A DNA stretch of 64,000 nt from the NCBI RefSeq assembly GCF_007559005.1, contig NZ_CP041763.1:2388463-2452462 (forward strand), in the 5' to 3' direction. Both the position numbers and the translations under genes were made by a program. Shown here piece by piece: positions 35,717-46,400 of the stretch. Under the pieces are notes generated by a model. It was not told where the DNA came from, made no database searches, and worked only from the letters and a program-made list of their open reading frames with translations. Numbering within the stretch: the first letter of the stretch is position 1; each line of letters begins with the position of its first letter. This stretch comes from Gordonia zhaorongruii (lineage in GTDB: Bacteria; Actinomycetota; Actinomycetes; Mycobacteriales; Mycobacteriaceae).

Positions 35717-37708
35717 TCACCCGGGAAGCTCGGCATCGATCACGGCCAGGATCTGATGCCCGAACTTGTCCGCCCGTTCCGGACCGAACCCGCGAACCGC
35801 GAGCAGTTCCTCGATCGTCGTCGGCAGATCGACGGCCACATTGCGCAGCATCCACTCACTGACCACGTTCGCCGGCATGATCTCCTCCTGCCGTGCGTAG
35901 TCGCGCCGCCACTTCCGTAGCGCACGCAGGACGTCGGCGTCGGGCTCCACTCGCGGTTCGTCAGCGGATTCGGCTACCGGAAGCAGTCCGTCCAGGAACC
36001 TCGAGCGGCGACGACCCGACCGCCGCCCCTCTCCACGCGACAGACTCCATGACAGGTACAGGTGCTCACGGGCTCGGGTGATGCCGACGTAGAAGAGTCG
36101 TCGTTCCTCCTCCACCTCGTCCTGCGACGATGTCGCGCGACCGAGTGGCATCGCGCCCTCGTGCAGACCGGTGAGGAACACCGCGTCCCATTCCAGTCCC
36201 TTCGCAGCGTGCATCGACGAGAGCGTGACTCCGGCCAGAACCGGAGCATGGCGCGACTTCGACCGTGCTTCGAGTTCCTTGACGACGGTCGCGAAGTCCG
36301 CAGTCGGGCGTTCGGCGACGATGGATTCGATCACCTCGACGAGGCGAAGCAACTGCTGCCAGCGGGCCTTCGCGTTGGCGCCGGCCGGTTCGGATTCGGT
36401 GAGACCGACCGGAGAGAGGGCACGCCGCACCGCGTCGATCACGGGCATGGGCGGTGGCGGACCGTCGGCGAGTGCGGCGAGTCGGCGCATCGCTGCCGCT
36501 ATCTCGGGTCGTGCGAAGAAGCCCCGGTCGCCGCGAACCTGGTAATCGATGCCGGCGGCCGACAGGGCTTCCTCGTACGATTCGGACTGCGCGTTGACCC
36601 GGTACAGGATCGCGATCTCCGATGCGGATATCCCGGACCTCAGGAGACGCTTGCACTCGGCGACCACACCGACCACTTCGGACGCGTCGTCCGCGTGCTC
36701 GGTGAAGTCCGGGCCGGGTCCGGTCAGGCGCTGTCCGACCAATCGCAACCGCGTCCCGGCGATGCGGCCCCGCGCCTGCCCGATGGCCCGATTCGCCAGT
36801 TCCACGACCTGCGGCGTGGAGCGGTAGTCGCGTTCGAGCCGCACCAGAGTCGACTCTGGAAACCTGCGGGTGAAGTCGAGGAGATAGTTCGGCGTGGCAC
36901 CGGTGAAGCTGTAGATGGTCTGGTTCGCATCGCCGACGACGGTCAGATCGTCCCGGGCACCGAGCCAGGCATCAAGGAGATTCTGCTGGATCGGAGTGAC
37001 GTCCTGGTACTCGTCGACGACGAAGCACCGGTACCGCGATCGGAACTCCTCGGCGACCGACGGCTCAGACTGCAGGATCAGCGTCGTGTAGATGAGCAGG
37101 TCCTCGAAATCGAGGAGCCGATCGCCGGTCGGCGACACTTTCGCGTTCTCGTAGTCGGCGAAGATCTGCGCCACCGTTCGCGGGTCGGTCGGCAGGTCGC
37201 GGTGCGTGGCCTTGGCTGCAGCCACGTAATCGGCAGGCCCCAGCGCGGAGGACTTCGCCCACTCGATCTCGGATGCGAGGTCGCGGATCAGGTCCCGGTC
37301 CGCCGAGTCCAGACCTGCCGCATGAGCGACCCGCGCGACCATCCGGAACTTGTTGTCGAGCAGTTCCCAACCGGCCGGGCCCATCGCAACCGGCCAGAAG
37401 TAGCGCAGCTGACGCAGTGCGGCGGCGTGGAACGTCTGCGCGACGACGGTGTTCCCGGGTCCGGAGACACCGAGGGCAGCGAGGCGTTCACGCATTTCGG
37501 CCGCCGCGCGGGCGGTGAAGGTGACGGCCAGGACCTGGCTCGGGTTCACCTGCCCGGACTCGACGAGATGGGCGATCCGCCGGGTGATGGTCCGCGTCTT
37601 GCCGGTGCCTGCACCGGCGAGCACGCACACCGGCCCGCGCGGTGCCGTCACCGCTGCGAGCTGCTCCGGATCGAGCCCGGCGAGCGCCCCCGTCGTACTT
37701 GCCGCCAT
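35717..37708 (-). CDS. uvrD2: ATP-dependent DNA helicase UvrD2
   Basis: 663 aa from ATG at 37708 (reads MAASTTGALAGLDPEQ, matching the usual UvrD2 start); ATG at 37759 is possible. Walker A VLAGAGTGKTRT, motif II VDEYQDVTP, GDANQTIYSF, motif V SSMHAAKGLEWDAVF and motif VI YVGITRAREHLYLS define an SF1A helicase. The C-terminal HRDC domain (about 590-663, RNVAVDLPTTIEELLAVRGFG) is the UvrD2 signature. DNA unwinding in repair. Neighbour of mrx1 and whiB7 as in M. tuberculosis. Confidence 0.93.
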   Translation of the reverse strand: MAASTTGALAGLDPEQLAAVTAPRGPVCVLAGAGTGKTRTITRRIAHLVESGQVNPSQVLAVTFTARAAAEMRERLAALGVSGPGNTVVAQTFHAAALRQLRYFWPVAMGPAGWELLDNKFRMVARVAHAAGLDSADRDLIRDLASEIEWAKSSALGPADYVAAAKATHRDLPTDPRTVAQIFADYENAKVSPTGDRLLDFEDLLIYTTLILQSEPSVAEEFRSRYRCFVVDEYQDVTPIQQNLLDAWLGARDDLTVVGDANQTIYSFTGATPNYLLDFTRRFPESTLVRLERDYRSTPQVVELANRAIGQARGRIAGTRLRLVGQRLTGPGPDFTEHADDASEVVGVVAECKRLLRSGISASEIAILYRVNAQSESYEEALSAAGIDYQVRGDRGFFARPEIAAAMRRLAALADGPPPPMPVIDAVRRALSPVGLTESEPAGANAKARWQQLLRLVEVIESIVAERPTADFATVVKELEARSKSRHAPVLAGVTLSSMHAAKGLEWDAVFLTGLHEGAMPLGRATSSQDEVEEERRLFYVGITRAREHLYLSWSLSRGEGRRSGRRRSRFLDGLLPVAESADEPRVEPDADVLRALRKWRRDYARQEEIMPANVVSEWMLRNVAVDLPTTIEELLAVRGFGPERADKFGHQILAVIDAELPG

Positions 37709-37793
37709 CGTTCTCACCGCCATGCCGTCAACCGTCTCATGCGCCCCTGACATCCTCACCGGACGTCGGTCACGGCCGGCCGGCCGGTGAGCG

Positions 37794-38051
37794 CTACAGC
37801 AGCCCGAGCTTGCTCATCACCTCGCCCAGAGCCGGGTTGGTGGCCGTGGACCCGTCCGCGTACAGCGCCGTCGGCACGACGTGATTCCCGTTGTTCACAC
37901 TGCCGACGAAGTCGGCCGCCTCCGGGGTCGCCTCGATGTCGACCTCGGTGAACGAGACGTCGTTTCGGTCCAGACCGGCCTTGAGTCGGCTGCAGAATGG
38001 GCACCAGCTTGTGGTGTACAGGGTCAGTGCGGGGTTCTCGACATCACTCAT
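37794..38051 (-). CDS. mrx1: Mycoredoxin (glutaredoxin-like)
   Basis: 85 aa. Active site CPFC at 17-20 after LYTTSW, and the cis-proline NHVVPTALYADG. In Mycobacteriales this protein reduces mycothiol-protein mixed disulfides. M. tuberculosis has CPYC in a gene beside uvrD2 (Rv3198A). Upstream of uvrD2, 85 bp from its chosen start. Confidence 0.9.
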   Translation of the reverse strand: MSDVENPALTLYTTSWCPFCSRLKAGLDRNDVSFTEVDIEATPEAADFVGSVNNGNHVVPTALYADGSTATNPALGEVMSKLGLL

Positions 38052-38106
38052 GCACCCAATCCCAGCACATCGGATCCGCTTTCGAAATCCAGGAGTCGGC
38101 GAACGC

Positions 38107-39033
38107 TCACGCTATGGGCGCTCGCGCCCAGCCGTCGATCAGGCTGCGGGCAATGGAGATCGACCCGGGCAGCCGCAGCGGAGCATCCGGATTCTCCGTA
38201 CCCCAGTCGTCGGATCGGTCGAGCGCGGCACGCACCTCGTCCCGGTGGAACCACCGGGCGTCAGCCAACTCTCCGTCGTGGAAGACGAGCGGTTCCGCCG
38301 GATCGGCGATCGCTTCGAACCCCAGCATCAACGAACGAGGGAACGGCCACGGCTGCGAGCCCAGGTAGTTCGGCGAACTCACCCGGATCCCGGCTTCCTC
38401 GGCAACCTCGCGCTGCACGCACTGCTCCAGCGACTCCCCCGGTTCGACGAAGCCGGCCAGAGTCGAGAACCACCGATCCGGCCACACGGACTGCCTGCCC
38501 AGCAGGACCTGATCCGCACCGTCGTGCACCACCATGATGACGGCCGGGTCGGTGCGCGGAAACTCGTCCCGACCGCTCGCGTTCCGTCGCACCCATCCGC
38601 CCTGTGCCGGTTCGGTCGGGCTGCCATCCACCGGCGAGTACTTGGCGGATCGGTGCCAGTTGATCAGTCCCATCGCCGTTGCCAGCAGACCGGCGTCATC
38701 GTTCGGGAGCAGATGCGCCCCGCTCCGTGCGTCCACCGAACGCGCAGTGACCTCGTCGACGGGGACGGCCCACCGGTGCGTTCCGGCGCCCGTCGTTCCC
38801 GTCACCCCGAGGAACACCGCGTCCGATGGTGGCCTCGACCCGAATCCCGACACACCGGACCAGGCGATGGAACCGTCTTCCCGCACCGGGAACCGGCCGT
38901 TGCGGTCGACGGTCAGGACCTGCGCACCGGACCAACCCGCAGCGAGCGAGTCGGGATCCTTGCGCACCTGGTCGGCACGATCGAACTCGGCACGCGCCAG
39001 CAAGGGCGGTTCGCTGAACTCGAACGTCGCCAT
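38107..39033 (-). CDS. nudC: NAD(H) pyrophosphatase NudC
   Basis: 308 aa. The Nudix box GFVEPGESLEQCVQREVAEEAG is near 205, followed by the NudC array SQPWPFPRS. The zinc-ribbon region before it has no cysteine: AKYSPVDGSPTEPAQGGW replaces the CGxCG pattern, as I recall for M. tuberculosis NudC too. It hydrolyses NADH to NMNH and AMP and can remove NAD caps from RNA. ATG overlaps the channel stop by one base. Confidence 0.88.
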   Translation of the reverse strand: MATFEFSEPPLLARAEFDRADQVRKDPDSLAAGWSGAQVLTVDRNGRFPVREDGSIAWSGVSGFGSRPPSDAVFLGVTGTTGAGTHRWAVPVDEVTARSVDARSGAHLLPNDDAGLLATAMGLINWHRSAKYSPVDGSPTEPAQGGWVRRNASGRDEFPRTDPAVIMVVHDGADQVLLGRQSVWPDRWFSTLAGFVEPGESLEQCVQREVAEEAGIRVSSPNYLGSQPWPFPRSLMLGFEAIADPAEPLVFHDGELADARWFHRDEVRAALDRSDDWGTENPDAPLRLPGSISIARSLIDGWARAPIA

Positions 39034-40094
39034 CAGGACGGTCCGCCCTGCCGGACGTACAGCAGCCGGTCGCCGACCTCGATCGCCTCGACCGCGGCGT
39101 CACCGACCCGGTAGAGCTTTCCCTCGCGCACGACGCCGAGGACCAGATCCTTGGTGTGCGCGGGCGATCCGCCGGTCTCGGACGGCTCCACCTCCCGTTC
39201 GGCGATCGCATATCCCTCCTCGGGGCTGAGGAGATCCTCGACCACCTCCACCACCGACGGAGTGATGGTTGCGATGCCGAGGAGCCGGCCTGCCGTCTCT
39301 GACGACACGACCACCGAGTTGGCGCCGGACTGACGCATCAGGTGCGTGTTCTCCGCTTCCCGGATCGAAGCGACGATCTTCGCGCGCGGGTTGATCTCGC
39401 GAGCGGTCAGCGTGGCGAGTACCGCGGTGTCGTCGCGACTCGCGGCGATGACGAGGGCAGCCGCGTACTGGACACCGGCCAGACGCAGCACGTCGGACTT
39501 CGTGGCGTCGCCCCGCACGGTGACCAGACCATGCGCGGCCGCCTGCTCGAGCGCCGTGGGGTCGTTGTCGACGATGACGATCTCGGACGGCTTGCCGCCG
39601 TCGGCGATGACGGCGTCGACCGCGGTTCGTCCCTTGGTGCCGTAACCCACGACGATGGTGTGGTTGCGCACGCGGTTCCTCCAGTTCTGGATCTTGATGG
39701 CCTGCCGTGACCGTTCGGTGAGCACTTCGAGCGTCGTCCCGATGAGGACGATCAGGAAGAGCACGCGAAGCGGCGTGATGAAGACGACGTTCACCAGGCG
39801 AGCCGATTCGGCGACCGGGGTGACGTCGCCGTACCCGGTCGTCGACAGGGTGACCGCCGAATAGTAGAGCGCGTCCAGGTACGAGAGCGGCGTGCCCTTG
39901 GCGTCCCGGTAACCACTGCGATCCAGGTAGACGACGATCGAGCACACGAGCAACGCGAGGAGCGCGAACAGGATCCGGCGGCCGATGGCGCGACCCGGGC
40001 TCTTCTCCTGCCCCGGGATCTTGACTACGCCGACCAGCGCGTAGTCGGGTTCGTCGACGAGTCCGCCCTGGCGGCGGCGCAAGCGTTTACGCAC
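39033..40094 (-). CDS. Potassium channel protein with TrkA-N (RCK) domain
   Basis: 353 aa. Two membrane helices (about 33-52 and 100-122) flank a pore loop with selectivity filter TLSTTGYGDVT. The RCK domain (about 135-255) has the nucleotide-binding VVGYGTKGRTAVDAVI and VDNDPTALEQAAAHG. A TrkA-C-like end follows. A two-helix K+ channel gated by a ligand on its RCK domain. Rv3200c-like position between nudC and adnB. Confidence 0.88.
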   Translation of the reverse strand: MRKRLRRRQGGLVDEPDYALVGVVKIPGQEKSPGRAIGRRILFALLALLVCSIVVYLDRSGYRDAKGTPLSYLDALYYSAVTLSTTGYGDVTPVAESARLVNVVFITPLRVLFLIVLIGTTLEVLTERSRQAIKIQNWRNRVRNHTIVVGYGTKGRTAVDAVIADGGKPSEIVIVDNDPTALEQAAAHGLVTVRGDATKSDVLRLAGVQYAAALVIAASRDDTAVLATLTAREINPRAKIVASIREAENTHLMRQSGANSVVVSSETAGRLLGIATITPSVVEVVEDLLSPEEGYAIAEREVEPSETGGSPAHTKDLVLGVVREGKLYRVGDAAVEAIEVGDRLLYVRQGGPS

Positions 40095-40103
40095 AGGCTG
40101 AGG

Positions 40104-43100
40104 CTACTTCATCACCGATGCCGGTGAGGTCTCCAGCAGTTCCGCCAGTCCGTCCGCGTCGGGCAGATCGTCGGGTTCGAGCGTGTGATCGTGCCGCACG
40201 TAGTGAAATGCTGCGCGCACCCGGTCGAGTTCCACGTTCGCCAGCTGCGCCCAGGCCACCCGGTACGCGGCGAGCTGGACGAACAGCGACGCGCGTTTAC
40301 CCGGCTCCGGCACGGCGCCGGTCTTCCAGTCGATCACCAGCCAGCCGTCGCCGTCGCGGAAGACGGCATCCATGCGGCCCCGCACGACGGTATCGCCGAT
40401 GACGGTCTCGAAACCGACCTCGACCTCCGCCGGCGTGCGATCCGCCCATTCGGAGGCCAGGAACGCCTCGCGGAGCTCGTCGAGGTCGTCGTCCGCCGCC
40501 CCGCCTGCCGCGTCGGCTGCACCGGGCAGCTCATCCATGTCCAGCAGCCGGGTGGCGCCGAACCGTCGCTCCACCCACGCGTGGAACGCGGTGCCGCGGC
40601 GAGCGAGCGGGTTGGGCCGGAACGGGACCGGGCGGCGCAGGCGTGCCGCGAACGCCGCTTCATCGGTGTCGAGCTCCACCAGCTGACTCACCGACAGATG
40701 TCCGGGCATCGGAACCTCGACCACCGGATTCCGGTCCTGCAAGCGCTCCTCGAGGAGTACGGACACCTCGGCGCGCCAGGCAGCGACCTCCGGGTCGTCG
40801 GAGTCCGCGCCGGAGTCGGAGCCGACGGCGAACAATCCGTGCGCGGTTCGCGCCGCCGACACCAGATCGGCCGCCGCGGCCATCGGCGCACGACGCTCGC
40901 CGAGACGATCCACCGGCCATTCGACGGCGACCTGCCGCTGAATCAACGGGTTCTGCGCATCGGATGGCGGGGGCGGCGCGTCCGCGTCGATGACGAATCC
41001 CGCAGGGTCAACCGCTCCCCCGGCACCGGCCGCCGCGGCCGCGACCAATTCGGCGATCTCGGTGTAGAAGGGCGAACCGCCGCGCGGCTTGTCGCCGGTC
41101 TCCGACCAGTGATGTGCGGAGACGAAGAGCGTGTGCTTGGCGCGGGTGAGCGCCACGTACAGGAGTCGGCGATCCTCGTCGAGGCGCCGCTCGTTGATCG
41201 CCGCCTTGTGGTCCTCGATCGCGGTCTCGAGTTCTTTTCGATCGGCGAGGCCGGCGAGATCGATCGGCGGATAGCCCTCGCCACCGGGTTCGTCGGCCAG
41301 ATCGCCGCGCAGCGATGCGGGCAGCTCACGTGCCGACCCCAACCAGGTGGTCTCGGCTTTCCCGCTCGGAAAGATCCGGTCTGCGACATGCGGGAGCGCC
41401 ACCACATCCCATTCCAGTCCCTTGGCGGCGTGCACGGTGAGGATCTGCACGCGCTCCTCGGCGACCTCGACCCGGCCCGCTTCTAGGCCCTTCTCCACCG
41501 CTTCGGCAGTGTCGAGGAAGGCCAGCAGGCCCGGCAGCGTGGACCCGGACCGGTCGGCGTAATGGGTGACGTAATCGGCGAACGCGTCCAGGTGCTCACG
41601 TCCGGTCACCCGGCCGCGCATCCGGCGTGCGCGGATCTGCGCCTCGACCGCCACTCCGATGGTCTGCTCCACGTCGGCGACGAGCTCGGGCAGCGGCTGC
41701 CCGATCCGCTTGCGGAGGCCTTCGAGTTGCTTGCCGAACGTGACGATGCGCTGGTGCCCCGCCGCGCTGTACCGGCCCGCGTCCCCGGGATCGGAGATCG
41801 CGTCGCACAGCCCTGCCGAGTCGACCGCCTCCCCCGGCAGTGCGGCGTCGAGCGCCTGACCGAGCGCGCCCGGCGTCGTGACTGCTCCGGTGGCCGGCGC
41901 CGTGTTGCCCGCCGCCAGTTCGCGGGCACGCCGCCACAGCGCGGCGATGTCGGCGGCGCCGAGCTGCCACCGAGCCCCGGTCAGCAGGCGCATCGCCGCG
42001 GTCCCGGCCATCGGATCGGCCATCAGCCGCAGGGTCGCGACGATGTCGGCGATCTCCGGAACGTGCAGCAGACCGCCGATGCCGACCACCTCGGCCGGAA
42101 TGCCGCGGCGCTCGAGCTCCGCGGCGATCGGCGCGGAGTCCTCGTTCCGGCGCACCAGAACTGCGGTCGTCGGCGGTGCGGTCTCGTCACGTTCCGCCGA
42201 GCGGTAGTAGTCCTCGACCCGGTCGGCGATCCACTCGCGCTCATCGACGACCGTCTCCGTCAACGCCAGCCGCACTGTGCCGGCGGGCGCATCGGGACGT
42301 GCGCGGAGCACGCTGACCGGCACGCCGCGACGCCGAAGCTCCCCGGACGTCTCGTTGGCGAGATGAAGCGCACTCTGACAGTTGCGCCAGCTGGTGAGCA
42401 GTTCCCGGCGCTGCGCCCCGGTCCCGTCCGCACGCGGGAAGTCGAGGGCGAATCGGGGAAGGTTCGCCGCAGATGCGCCACGCCACCCGTAGATCGACTG
42501 GATCGGGTCGCCGACTGCGGTCACCGCGATCGACGGCGTACCGGTCGGCTGCACTCCGCCGAACAGCTTGGACAGCAGAATCCGCTGCGAGTGCCCGGTG
42601 TCCTGGTACTCGTCGAGCAGGACTGCGCGGATCCCGGCTCGCTCGGCGCTCACCACTTCCGGATGGGTGGCGACCAGTCGGGCGGCCAGGGACATCTGAC
42701 TGCCGAAGTCGAGTGCGCCCTGCTCGGTCATCGCTTCCCGCAGCGCGACGACGAGCGGGATCAGTTCGCGCCGTTCGTCGATGACCGATTGGTAGGCGCG
42801 TAGCTTCTGACTGGGCTCGGCCCGCTGCCCGGGCCCTTTGGGCAGGGTGTCGACCAGGTCGTGGAGATCCTGGGCCGCCGACCACAGGTCGTCGGTGTCG
42901 ACGAGATGTTCTGCCATCTCGGAGTAGAGCCGCAGGACCGCCTCGGTGACCGACGACGGCACCTTGGTCGTGGTGAGATCGTCGGGCCACGACGCGACGA
43001 CGGAGAACGCGAGTTGCCACAGCTCGGTCTCACTGAGCAGGGTCGACGTCGGTTCGACCGGCAGCAGCAGACCGTAATCGGCGATCAGCCGTCCAGCGTA

Positions 43101-43481
43101 GGCGTGGTATGTGCTGACCTCCGTGTCGGCGCTGCGCAACCGGCTCGCGAGGACTCCGCTCGGATCCCACTCGAGCAGTGCCGGGCTGCCTGCGAGCATC
43201 GAGAGCCGCCTTCGGATCCGGGCCGCCAGTTCGCTCGCCGCCTTTCGCGTGAAGGTGAGGCCGAGGATCTCCTCGGGCCCGACGAGCTGGTTCGCCACCA
43301 GCCACACGACCCGAGACGCCATCGTCTCCGTCTTCCCCGCTCCGGCGCCTGCGACGACGAGCATCGGCTCCATCGGAGCCTCGATGACCTCCACCTGCTC
43401 GTCGGTGGGCGGCGGCAGCCCCAGGGCTGCCGCGATCGACCGCGCCCCGACTCGCGAACCCGAAGGCGAATGGTCAGTCAT
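40104..43481 (-). CDS. adnB: AdnB subunit of the AdnAB helicase-nuclease
   Basis: 1125 aa. SF1 motor: Walker A VAGAGAGKTET (near 47), LLDEYQDTGHSQ, GDPIQSIYGWRG, VHAAKGLEWDVV, LYVALTRAKHTL. C-terminal RecB-type nuclease: GRMDAVFRDGDGWLVIDWKTG (about 1050). AdnAB resects double-strand breaks in mycobacteria. Its start overlaps the adnA stop by 8 bp, so the subunits are coupled. Confidence 0.92.
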   Translation of the reverse strand: MTDHSPSGSRVGARSIAAALGLPPPTDEQVEVIEAPMEPMLVVAGAGAGKTETMASRVVWLVANQLVGPEEILGLTFTRKAASELAARIRRRLSMLAGSPALLEWDPSGVLASRLRSADTEVSTYHAYAGRLIADYGLLLPVEPTSTLLSETELWQLAFSVVASWPDDLTTTKVPSSVTEAVLRLYSEMAEHLVDTDDLWSAAQDLHDLVDTLPKGPGQRAEPSQKLRAYQSVIDERRELIPLVVALREAMTEQGALDFGSQMSLAARLVATHPEVVSAERAGIRAVLLDEYQDTGHSQRILLSKLFGGVQPTGTPSIAVTAVGDPIQSIYGWRGASAANLPRFALDFPRADGTGAQRRELLTSWRNCQSALHLANETSGELRRRGVPVSVLRARPDAPAGTVRLALTETVVDEREWIADRVEDYYRSAERDETAPPTTAVLVRRNEDSAPIAAELERRGIPAEVVGIGGLLHVPEIADIVATLRLMADPMAGTAAMRLLTGARWQLGAADIAALWRRARELAAGNTAPATGAVTTPGALGQALDAALPGEAVDSAGLCDAISDPGDAGRYSAAGHQRIVTFGKQLEGLRKRIGQPLPELVADVEQTIGVAVEAQIRARRMRGRVTGREHLDAFADYVTHYADRSGSTLPGLLAFLDTAEAVEKGLEAGRVEVAEERVQILTVHAAKGLEWDVVALPHVADRIFPSGKAETTWLGSARELPASLRGDLADEPGGEGYPPIDLAGLADRKELETAIEDHKAAINERRLDEDRRLLYVALTRAKHTLFVSAHHWSETGDKPRGGSPFYTEIAELVAAAAAGAGGAVDPAGFVIDADAPPPPSDAQNPLIQRQVAVEWPVDRLGERRAPMAAAADLVSAARTAHGLFAVGSDSGADSDDPEVAAWRAEVSVLLEERLQDRNPVVEVPMPGHLSVSQLVELDTDEAAFAARLRRPVPFRPNPLARRGTAFHAWVERRFGATRLLDMDELPGAADAAGGAADDDLDELREAFLASEWADRTPAEVEVGFETVIGDTVVRGRMDAVFRDGDGWLVIDWKTGAVPEPGKRASLFVQLAAYRVAWAQLANVELDRVRAAFHYVRHDHTLEPDDLPDADGLAELLETSPASVMK

Positions 43482-46400
43482 CGGTCACCGCCTTCCCCTG
43501 CAGTTGCGCCGGGCACGCCGCAGTGAGCGAGCAGTGCCCGCACCCCGGGTTGGGTGTCGCGGTGAACACCGGGCCCACACTGGACGCCGCCGCGTCGCGC
43601 ACCACGTCGATCCACTCGTTCACCTGCTCGCCGGCAAGCGGGTCCTGGAGACGCTCGGCGGCACCGGTCTTCTTGTTCGCCGAATTCACGTACACGAGCC
43701 GACCGCCGCCTGGTTCGCTCGGCGGAATGCCTTCGACGCCGCCCAGCAGCAATGCGAGCTGGTAGGCGGCGAGCTGCGGATGGGCTTTGGCATCGGCGAC
43801 GCTGATCACCGACTTGCCGGTCTTCACGTCGACGATCACCGGGCGGCCCCTGTCGTCTTTCTCCAGCCGGTCGATGCGTCCGACCAGCCGCACCGGCATG
43901 GCCTCCTCGTCGGTCGACGGCAGCTCGGCACTCAGTTCCACCTCGACCCCAGCAGTGCTCAGCTCCGAACGCGATATCCGCAGCCAGTCGCGGAAGTTCG
44001 TGAGCATCGCCTCGGCGCGTTCACGTTCGCGCTCGGAGTACCACTCCGCAGGCGACGACACCCGCCCCCACACCGCGTGCAGTGCCGCACTCACCTCGTC
44101 CTGACTCATCTCGCCGGCGATCGCCTGCACGAGGGTGTGCACGAGTGTTCCGGTCACGGCCTGCTCCGCATCGCCGTCGCGGCCGCCGTGACGTTCCATC
44201 ATCCAGCGCAGCGAGCACTTCGAGAGCGCCTCGACGTTCGACGGTGACAGCGTCCGCGCACCCAGGTCCGGTGTCCACAGCGGAGCATCGGTACTGGGAC
44301 CGACCAATCCGAACCAATCTGCGGGAGCAGCGCCCGGAACACCGGCCTGTGCGAGTTCAGCGAGAAGCGACGCAGCGGCCGACGTCCGCGCGCCGGTCTC
44401 CGATTTCTCTGCACCGGACACCACCGCCGACCTCAGGTCGGCGATCAGCGACGGCAGCGACAGCACCCGGCGAACTCCGGGATCGAGTGGGATCTCATCG
44501 ACTGCGTGCTCGTCGACGGGACTCGCGCCATCCCCGTCACCGCTGACCCCGTAACCGCCGACGGCATCGGCGAGTTCGGGAATGAAACGCGAGGGCGACG
44601 CGTCCCCGGTCCCGTCCTCGACGGCCGTGACGAGCAGCTGGGAGCGGGCCCGTGAGCATGCGACCAACAGCAGCCTGCGTTCGTCGGCGAGCATCACCGA
44701 CCCGCGTGAGATGGAGTCGAGCGCATCGGCGTCGACGCCATCGAGGAGATCGAGAAGTGCCGGTGTGTGGAGCACGCTGCCGCGACTGCGCAGTGACGGC
44801 CACAGACCGTCGAGCACCCCCGGCACCGCGACGACCTCCCATTCGCGACCGGTGGCGGCATGCGCCGACAGCACTGAGACGGTGTCGGACGCGGCGACGG
44901 CCACCCGAGACTCTCTGGGGATCTGCAATTGCCCGAGGTACTCCACGAAACCTGCCAGCGGAGCCGCCGGCAGGTTGTCGGTGAACGATCCGGCAGCCTC
45001 GAACATCGCCAGCATGGCATCGAGGTCCCGGTCGGCTTGATCGCCGATCCGCTGTCCGCGCAGGGACCGCGCCAGCCAGCGCCGCTCGAGCCCGCTCGCC
45101 TGCCAGGCCCGCCATAAGGTCTCCTCGACACCCAGGTCCGCGCGCGCTGCGCGACGTGCGGCCCCGACCACCGTGCACGTGTGCTTGAGCGGGAGCCCCT
45201 CGAACTCGCTGAGCCCCGCGAGGTAGTCCGCGGCCACGTCTTCGGAACTCAACGCCTCCGCGAGCGACGCCAGCGAATCGCGATCTGTCCCGGCCCGCTC
45301 GTCGATCCTCCTGATCCCGCGGCGCAGACGGCGCAGCTGCGCCGGATCGGCGGCGCCGATCGGTCCGCTGAGCAGTGCGATCACGTCGTCGGATTCGATC
45401 ACGTCGCCATCGGCGAGGCGCAGGACCAGCGTGAAGGCCTCGACCGCGCGCTGCCGGTGAATCGGGACGTCATTGGTCGGCGTAGCCATCGGGACTCCCG
45501 CGGACGAGAACGCTCGACGCAGCGCCGGCAGGGCGCGGGGTACCGAGCGGACGATCACCGCCATCTCCGACCACGGCACGCCGTCGAACAGGTGCGCCCG
45601 GCGAAGCAGGTCGGCTACCGCAGTGGCTTCCTTCGCAGTCGACGAGAAGACCCGCACCCGAGCCCGTCCGTCGGGTGCCTCCGCCTCCGGCTCCGGGGAC
45701 GGATGCGGGCGCGCACCCGGCAGACGGGCGGTCAGCGCCCGGACGACGACGTTGATGGACGAGGTACCGCGATGGTCGATGTCGAGCACCACGTCGCGGG
45801 AGCCGTCGGGGGCGAGCCCGTCGGCGAATCGGGGGCTGGCGCCGCGGAAACCGAAGATCGACTGATCGGTGTCGGCGGCGACGATCACCGAATCCGCTCC
45901 GGTGCCGATGGCCTCGACGAGCGTGGCCGCCTGCGGATCGAGATGCTGCGCATCGTCGACGATGAGGTGCCGGATGCGGGCGCGTTGCGCGGCCAGCAGT
46001 TCGGTGTCGGTGGCGAGCGCCGACAGCGCCGACCCGATCAGTTCGGCTGCGTCGACCGCGGTCGCACTCGCCAGCGGTGCACCGAGCCCCACCGCACCGC
46101 GCAGCAGCATGCCCTGCTCGTACTGCCGGTAGGCGTGGGCAGCCGCCACCCATTCGGGCCGCTTGTGCCGTCGGCCCTGTTCCGCCAGGTCCTCTGGGCC
46201 GAGGCCGCGTTCCGCGGCCCGCATGAGCAGGTCGCGCAGTGCCTGGGCGAATCCGTTCGTGGTCAGTGCCGGCCGCAACGACGACGGCCAGTAATGCGCA
46301 CCGTCCTCCACGTCGCCTGCGAGGATCTCGCGCAGCACCATGTCCTGTTCGGATCCGGTCACCAGACGCGGCGGCGGATTGCCGTGCGCCTGGGCCTGCA

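Noticed and set aside
36062..37750. 562-codon plus-strand frame, and a similar 567-codon frame at 45181-46884
   Set aside because: They are opposite uvrD2 and adnA, have no RBS or recognisable domain, and are rich in Arg, Gly, Val and Asp as expected for shadows.
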